From assembly GCA_016929735.1 (NCBI GenBank), contig JAFGID010000168.1, positions 1-18,924 of the forward strand: a DNA stretch of 18,924 bases, given 5' to 3'. The notes beneath the pieces were generated by a model. The model ran no database searches. It saw only the letters and a list, made by a program, of their open reading frames with translations, and was not told the origin of the DNA. Positions 14,891 through 18,924 of this stretch are shown piece after piece (within the stretch, counting starts at the first letter, position 1; each line of letters starts with the position of its first letter). The translations under genes were made by a program, and so were the position numbers. The DNA is from Ignavibacteriales bacterium (GTDB taxonomy: Bacteria > Bacteroidota > Ignavibacteria > Ignavibacteriales > Melioribacteraceae).

Positions 14891-16137
14891 ATTGGTAAAT
14901 TTAATAGTTTTCTTCTTAATAAATCTAAAGCAAATTGTGAAGCTCTGTCTTTATTCAAGATTCTATTGTCTCCAAATAAAACTTCTTTAATTGTTATATC
15001 ACCTTTAAAATAAAGTGCAATAAAAACAAGACCGACAGGTTTTTGTTTCGTTCCTCCAGTAGGTCCCATTATTCCTGTTAGAGAAATTCCAATATCAGTT
15101 TTGAATTTGTTTATTAAACCTAATGCCATTTCTTTAGCTACCTGTTCGCTGACAGCACCATATTTTTTTATTGAATTTTTATTGACTTTAAGAATGTCCA
15201 TTTTATTCTTATTGCTATAAGAAATAACTCCACCTAGATAATAAGAACTGCTACCGCTTACATTCGTTAATCTATGACCAAGTAATCCACCTGTGCAGGA
15301 TTCTGCCGTTGAGATTGTATATTTATTCTTTTTAAGTAATTCACCGATGACATCCTCTATTCTTTTTTCATCTGTTGAATAAATAAAATCACCAACTTGA
15401 GTAAATAATTTCTTTTCAAAAGATGAAATCATTCTTTCTCCATCGGCTTTTGTATTTGCGGAAAACTTAATGCGGATCTTCACACCGAATTGGTTGGGCA
15501 GGAATGCTACCTCTAAAGTTGAAAAAGAATTTATAATTGATATAATTTTATCATATAAGTTAGATTCAGGTATTCCCGTTGTTAAATACTCTTTAATCTT
15601 GAAGTATCCTTTATAATTTCTAACTATTTTCTTTAAATTTTTAATAACATAGTTATCAATCATAAATCTCATTTCGTGAGGGACACCGGGCATTGCAATA
15701 AATATTTTACCATCTTTTTCTATCCATAAACCTGGAGCAGTACCAAGTGGATTACGAATTACCTTAGTAATTTCTGGAACAAGTGCTTGTTTACGGTTTG
15801 TTTCTGTAAGTATTCGACCTCTTTTTTTGAAGAATAATTTTATATCATATAAAACTGATTTGTTGATAATTAAATCGGAATGGAAGAATTTTGAAATAGT
15901 AAATTTTGTAATATCATCATGTGTAGGTCCAAGTCCACCAGTTACAATTATTATGTCATTTTTTGAGAATGCCTTTCTAAATTCTGAAAAAATAATTTTA
16001 TCAGTATCCGGAATAACAGAAATATGATTTACATCAATTCCAATTTGTGATAACTTTTTACTAATATAAGCAGAATTAGTATTTACGGTTGTACCGTTTA
16101 ATATTTCATTACCAATTGTAATAATTTGAGTATTCAT
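14887..16137 (-). CDS. cinA: CinA: competence/damage-inducible protein A with nicotinamide-nucleotide amidohydrolase domain
   Basis: 416 residues, the full two-domain form. The N-terminal MoaB/MogA-like domain (COG1058; about 1-170) carries TGGLGPTHDD (66-75) and MPGVPHEM (149-156); in characterised members it acts as an ADP-ribose pyrophosphatase. The C-terminal PncC-type domain (about 255-410) carries STAESCTGG (276-284), YGAVSEQVAKEMA and SLTGIMGPTGGTKQKPVG (352-369). It deamidates nicotinamide mononucleotide to the nicotinate nucleotide in NAD recycling. Its ATG abuts the pgpA stop with no intergenic base and its stop overlaps thpR by four bases. Linkage to recA agrees with its old link to competence and DNA damage. 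Confidence 0.96.
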   Translation of the reverse strand: MNTQIITIGNEILNGTTVNTNSAYISKKLSQIGIDVNHISVIPDTDKIIFSEFRKAFSKNDIIIVTGGLGPTHDDITKFTISKFFHSDLIINKSVLYDIKLFFKKRGRILTETNRKQALVPEITKVIRNPLGTAPGLWIEKDGKIFIAMPGVPHEMRFMIDNYVIKNLKKIVRNYKGYFKIKEYLTTGIPESNLYDKIISIINSFSTLEVAFLPNQFGVKIRIKFSANTKADGERMISSFEKKLFTQVGDFIYSTDEKRIEDVIGELLKKNKYTISTAESCTGGLLGHRLTNVSGSSSYYLGGVISYSNKNKMDILKVNKNSIKKYGAVSEQVAKEMALGLINKFKTDIGISLTGIMGPTGGTKQKPVGLVFIALYFKGDITIKEVLFGDNRILNKDRASQFALDLLRRKLLNLPI

Positions 16138-16596
16138 TTAAATAATTTTTAATAAGATCACTATTTCCAAGATTATTACTGTGTAGATTCCTGAAATAAC
16201 ATCATCAAGCATTATTCCTAATCCACCTTTTACTTTTTCTGATTGCTTAGCTGGAAATGGTTTGAATATATCAAGAAGACGCCAAACTACAAACGCAATT
16301 GCTATTAAGATTAACTTTTTAGGAATTAAGGAAAAGGCAATCCAAGTGCCGACAAATTCATCTATTGTGCATTGAGCTGGGTCGTTACCATATTTCATCT
16401 CGAATTTTTGTGCTACATAAATTCCATAAAAAAAAGTTATGAAAATAACAGGAAAAATAATATATGGTTTTTCGAAATTTGGAATAACTAAATAAATTAG
16501 TGTCGCAACAAAACTACCAAATGTTCCTGAAGCAATTGATATAAATCCTGTTAAGAAACCTGAGCCAATAAATAATTCAAATTTATTTATTTTCAC
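16138..16596 (-). CDS. pgpA: Phosphatidylglycerophosphatase A
   Basis: 152 residues with several membrane segments (about 12-38, 45-62, 95-110, 135-150); inner-membrane enzyme. It removes the phosphate from phosphatidylglycerophosphate to give phosphatidylglycerol. The family signatures GNDPAQCTIDEFVG (70-83) and GGLGIMLDDVISG (124-136) are both present, with the acidic residues expected to bind Mg2+. It overlaps the pgsA end by 14 nt, placing two consecutive pathway steps under coupled translation. Confidence 0.95.
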   Translation of the reverse strand: MKINKFELFIGSGFLTGFISIASGTFGSFVATLIYLVIPNFEKPYIIFPVIFITFFYGIYVAQKFEMKYGNDPAQCTIDEFVGTWIAFSLIPKKLILIAIAFVVWRLLDIFKPFPAKQSEKVKGGLGIMLDDVISGIYTVIILEIVILLKII

Positions 16597-17182
16597 TAGT
16601 AAAAAGTCCTTTGATTAAATGACGATTTTGATATAAATAAAAAATTCCGGTTATTAAAGTAAAGAGTGTTATTGAAAGCATAGTTATGTAAATAAAATTT
16701 TTATTTGTCAAAATATTAAATATTTCAATATTATTCTTATAAAGAGATTGAAAAGTCATCAAAGTAAAAATTAATAAAAGATAATCAAGAAATGCCATCT
16801 GAAAAAATGTTTTCCACTTTGCAAGTGTACTTGTTTTGAAAGAATAATTTTTATAATCAGCGTAAATTCTCAATCCGGTCATTAAAAAGTCTCTCACTAT
16901 GATAATTATTACCATCCAAAGTTCAAGGACACCAATAATAACAAAACCGATAAATGCACAAGAAGTTAAAATTTTATCTGCTGTTGGATCGAGAAATTTT
17001 CCCCACTCCGTAATGTAGTTAAATTTTCTTGCGAGCCAACCATCATACCAATCAGTTAATGAAGCAATTACAAACACAACAAAAGCGAGTTGCTTCATGA
17101 AAACATCCTCTGATAGAAATAAAATCAGAAAAATAGGGGATAGTATAATTCGTAAAACAGTTAACTGGTTAGGTAAAATCAT
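16583..17182 (-). CDS. pgsA: CDP-diacylglycerol-glycerol-3-phosphate 3-phosphatidyltransferase
   Basis: 199 residues, polytopic inner-membrane protein. It makes phosphatidylglycerophosphate from CDP-diacylglycerol and glycerol-3-phosphate, the committed step toward phosphatidylglycerol. The CDP-alcohol phosphotransferase motif D-x2-DG-x2-AR-x8-G-x3-D-x3-D is complete at 44-69 (D44, D47-G48, A51-R52, G61, D65, D69). The N-terminal PNQLTVLRI is typical of PgsA and favours it over other family members such as cardiolipin or phosphatidylserine synthases. The start is six bases after the purC stop; no clear ribosome site. Confidence 0.95.
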   Translation of the reverse strand: MILPNQLTVLRIILSPIFLILFLSEDVFMKQLAFVVFVIASLTDWYDGWLARKFNYITEWGKFLDPTADKILTSCAFIGFVIIGVLELWMVIIIIVRDFLMTGLRIYADYKNYSFKTSTLAKWKTFFQMAFLDYLLLIFTLMTFQSLYKNNIEIFNILTNKNFIYITMLSITLFTLITGIFYLYQNRHLIKGLFTSENK

Positions 17183-17188
17183 AAAGAA

Positions 17189-18067
17189 TTAGAGTATCAA
17201 TTTATTTAATGCTTCTTCGTATTTTTTACTTGTATTCAATATCACTTCATCTGGTAAAATCGGAGCAGGTGGTTTCTTATTGAAATTTATTGATAATAAG
17301 TAATCTCGCACGTATTGTTTATCAAAACTCTCCTGCGCTCTTCCTTTTTCATATTTATCTTTTGGCCAAAACCTTGATGAATCGGGAGTTAGCAATTCAT
17401 CAATTAAAATTATATTATCTCCATAAAAACCGAATTCCATTTTTGTATCTGCAATTATAATTCCTTTTTTAAAAGCGTATTCTGCACACTTTTTATAAAC
17501 CGAAATAGTCTTATCTTTAACATATTCATAAGTGTCAGCACCGATTATATTTTTTGCTTGTTCTTCTGTAATGTTTTCGTCATGGTCTCCGATTTCTGCT
17601 TTTGTCGAAGGAGTAAAAATCGGTTCAGGTAATTTTTCTGATTCCTGCAATCCCTCTGGTAATTTTATTCCGCATATAGCACCTGTTTTTTTATAGTCAT
17701 TCCAACCCGAGCCGGAAATATATCCTCTAACAATACATTCAAGTTGAATTAATTTTGCTTTTTTGACGAGCATTGACCTGCCTTCCAAAATATCTTTGTG
17801 TTCACGGCAAATTACGGGATATCCATCCACATTTGTTGTAACTAAATGATTATCGATAACATCATGAGTGTAATCAAACCAGAATTTAGAGATTTTTGTA
17901 AGGAATTCGCCTTTACGTGGAATCCCTTGGTTCATAATTACATCGAAAGCTGAAAGACGGTCTGTTGAAATAATTAGATAATAATCATCTACTTCATATA
18001 CATCACGAACCTTTCCTCTTTTGAATAATTTTAGATTTGGCAGGTTGGTTTGTAGAACTACTTGCAT
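17189..18067 (-). CDS. purC: Phosphoribosylaminoimidazole-succinocarboxamide (SAICAR) synthase
   Basis: 292 residues, the longer form of the family. This ATP-dependent ligase joins CAIR and aspartate in purine synthesis. Signature segments are GKVRDVYEVDDYYLIISTDR (18-37), LSAFDVIMNQGIPRKG (38-53), CIVRGYISGSGW (111-122), FTPSTKAEIGDHDENI (151-166), ADTKMEFG and DELLTPDSSRFWP. It is the first gene of a seven-gene minus-strand run and has AAGGG about seven bases before the ATG. The 146 bp upstream hold only AT-rich DNA and the neighbouring gene's terminator; I see no purine riboswitch. Its link with lipid and recombination genes looks like housekeeping clustering. Confidence 0.97.
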   Translation of the reverse strand: MQVVLQTNLPNLKLFKRGKVRDVYEVDDYYLIISTDRLSAFDVIMNQGIPRKGEFLTKISKFWFDYTHDVIDNHLVTTNVDGYPVICREHKDILEGRSMLVKKAKLIQLECIVRGYISGSGWNDYKKTGAICGIKLPEGLQESEKLPEPIFTPSTKAEIGDHDENITEEQAKNIIGADTYEYVKDKTISVYKKCAEYAFKKGIIIADTKMEFGFYGDNIILIDELLTPDSSRFWPKDKYEKGRAQESFDKQYVRDYLLSINFNKKPPAPILPDEVILNTSKKYEEALNKLIL

Positions 18068-18166
18068 AAATTTACCCTTTAATTTTTTAATAATTTTTAT
18101 TTTAATTGCAAGATAAGAAATTTAGAAAAAATTGAAAAATTAATTTAATGTTATTGTATCCATATA

Positions 18167-18197
18167 AAAAAGGCTACCCGATTAAGGTAGCCTTTTT
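18167..18197 (-). terminator. Intrinsic terminator after the T9SS cargo gene
   Basis: A 12-bp stem, AAAAAGGCTACC/GGTAGCCTTTTT, around a seven-base loop. Read on the minus strand it begins 17 bases past the stop and ends in a T run followed by TTTAT. The symmetric A/T flanks would let it work on both strands. Confidence 0.9.
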
Positions 18198-18213
18198 ATG
18201 AGCATTAAACAAA

Positions 18214-18924
18214 TTATTTCATAAATATCATTTTCTTAACATCAACGAATTTTCTATCTGAAGATTCAGATTTTGCAACAATTCTAAACAGATAAACACC
18301 ACTTGCAACATCAGCATTCCAAACAACTCTATGGAATCCTGCATTTCTCTTACCTTCGAACAATCTTGTTATTTCTCTACCAAGAATATCATAGACTATT
18401 ACACTAACAGTACTTACTTCTGGCAATCCGAAACGTATAGTAGTAGAAGGATTGAATGGATTCGGGAAGTTTTGTTCAACACAATATTCTTTTGGAATTC
18501 CTAGTTGTTCATCCTCAATACCAGTTCCGGGTATGCCATAACCATCAACATAAATTGGATACGAAGGGTTGCTTGTATCATTACTGCTGACAATAAATAC
18601 ATCACTTATTGGTCCGGTTACAGTTGGAGTGAAATAGAATTCAACTTTTTGAGTATCACCAACTTCAAGACTGAAGCTAGTAAGACTTGTTGAAAATTCA
18701 CTATGGGTATTTGTGATGTTAGTGACATTCAGTGTGTAAGTTCCTGTATTCATAAATTCAACAACTAAGGTATCGGTTTGTCCAGTATATACATCACCAT
18801 AGAATAATGAATCTGTATTTGTAACTATAGTAGGAATACCTATTACATGCATATGAGCTGGTACAGTAAATTCAGAATTTACAGGATCATTACTAGATAT
18901 AATTATGTCAGCAAAATAATCTCC
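18214..18924 (-). CDS. T9SS-exported choice-of-anchor/ASH-like domain protein (C-terminal part)
   Basis: The frame stays open to the window edge, giving at least 236 residues; the Met at 18852 is internal, because upstream codons continue a clear domain repeat. Two copies of an immunoglobulin-like unit are visible, each ending in a similar motif (IISSNDPVNSEFTVPAH then VIGIP, and IVSSNDTSNPSYPIYVDGYG then IP). They match the ASPM/SPD-2/Hydin or 'choice-of-anchor D' pattern (TLNVTNI, FTPTVTGP). The last 90 residues are a T9SS type A sorting domain: QNFPNPFNPSTTIRFGLPE, VSVIVYDILGREI, ASGVYLFRIVA and the terminal KKMIFMK. It is a surface or secreted protein whose catalytic or binding part lies outside the window. 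Confidence 0.88.
   Translation of the reverse strand, partial: GDYFADIIISSNDPVNSEFTVPAHMHVIGIPTIVTNTDSLFYGDVYTGQTDTLVVEFMNTGTYTLNVTNITNTHSEFSTSLTSFSLEVGDTQKVEFYFTPTVTGPISDVFIVSSNDTSNPSYPIYVDGYGIPGTGIEDEQLGIPKEYCVEQNFPNPFNPSTTIRFGLPEVSTVSVIVYDILGREITRLFEGKRNAGFHRVVWNADVASGVYLFRIVAKSESSDRKFVDVKKMIFMK

Noticed and set aside
15827..16027. Plus-strand open frame inside cinA
   Set aside because: It mirrors the well-conserved GGLGPTHDD region of CinA; no independent support.
18068..18166. Possible purine riboswitch or promoter upstream of purC
   Set aside because: The gap is simple AT-rich sequence with no recognisable aptamer core; a TATCTTGC sequence only partly resembles the TAnnTTTG promoter element.
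18505..18693. Plus-strand open frame of 62 codons
   Set aside because: Antisense to the choice-of-anchor/T9SS gene with no ribosome site.

Overview
The window is very AT-rich and bacterial. It looks like chromosome of the Bacteroidota/Chlorobiota group, most probably an Ignavibacteria-like organism. The evidence is two secreted proteins with type IX secretion (T9SS) C-terminal sorting domains of the 'NPFNP(S/T)TT' kind, a fused KorA plus KorB 2-oxoacid:ferredoxin oxidoreductase, a Bacteroides-type serine palmitoyltransferase, and an ECF sigma/anti-sigma/LTxxQ module common in this phylum. I saw no integrase, transposase, CRISPR array, rRNA or prophage genes. No stretch over 300 bases lacks a gene. 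|| Region 1 (1-3539): the 3' end of an unknown gene, then a probable sphingolipid (ceramide) locus. A serine palmitoyltransferase-like PLP enzyme and a GNAT-fold acyltransferase lie head-to-tail on the minus strand, with a divergent NAD(P)-dependent epimerase/reductase. These match in kind the three activities of the bacterial ceramide pathway (Spt, bCerS, CerR). || Region 2 (3547-7250): a c-type cytochrome lipoprotein, tRNA-Ala(GGC), a regulator with two helix-turn-helix domains, a T9SS-exported beta-propeller-like protein, an exported TPR protein and tRNA-Leu(GAG). || Region 3 (7320-9555): an ECF sigma factor, its membrane anti-sigma factor and an LTxxQ (Spy/CpxP/CnrX-like) periplasmic protein in one operon, with a second LTxxQ gene divergent from it. 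The 157-bp space between the two units holds two identical, back-to-back promoter-like elements (TTAAACC, 15 nt, TTGTCTAA) forming a nested palindrome. This suggests that one sigma factor fires both units. || Region 4 (9700-12577): korA and korB, overlapping by 17 nt, for ferredoxin-linked 2-oxoacid metabolism (oxidative or reductive TCA cycle). || Region 5 (12607-18067): seven tightly packed minus-strand genes in transcription order purC, pgsA, pgpA, cinA, thpR, recA, recX. They cover purine synthesis, phosphatidylglycerol synthesis, nucleotide repair and recombination. A 14-bp perfect hairpin overlapping the recX stop codon separates this operon from korB. || Region 6 (18167-18924): a terminator and the C-terminal part of another T9SS cargo protein that runs off the window end.
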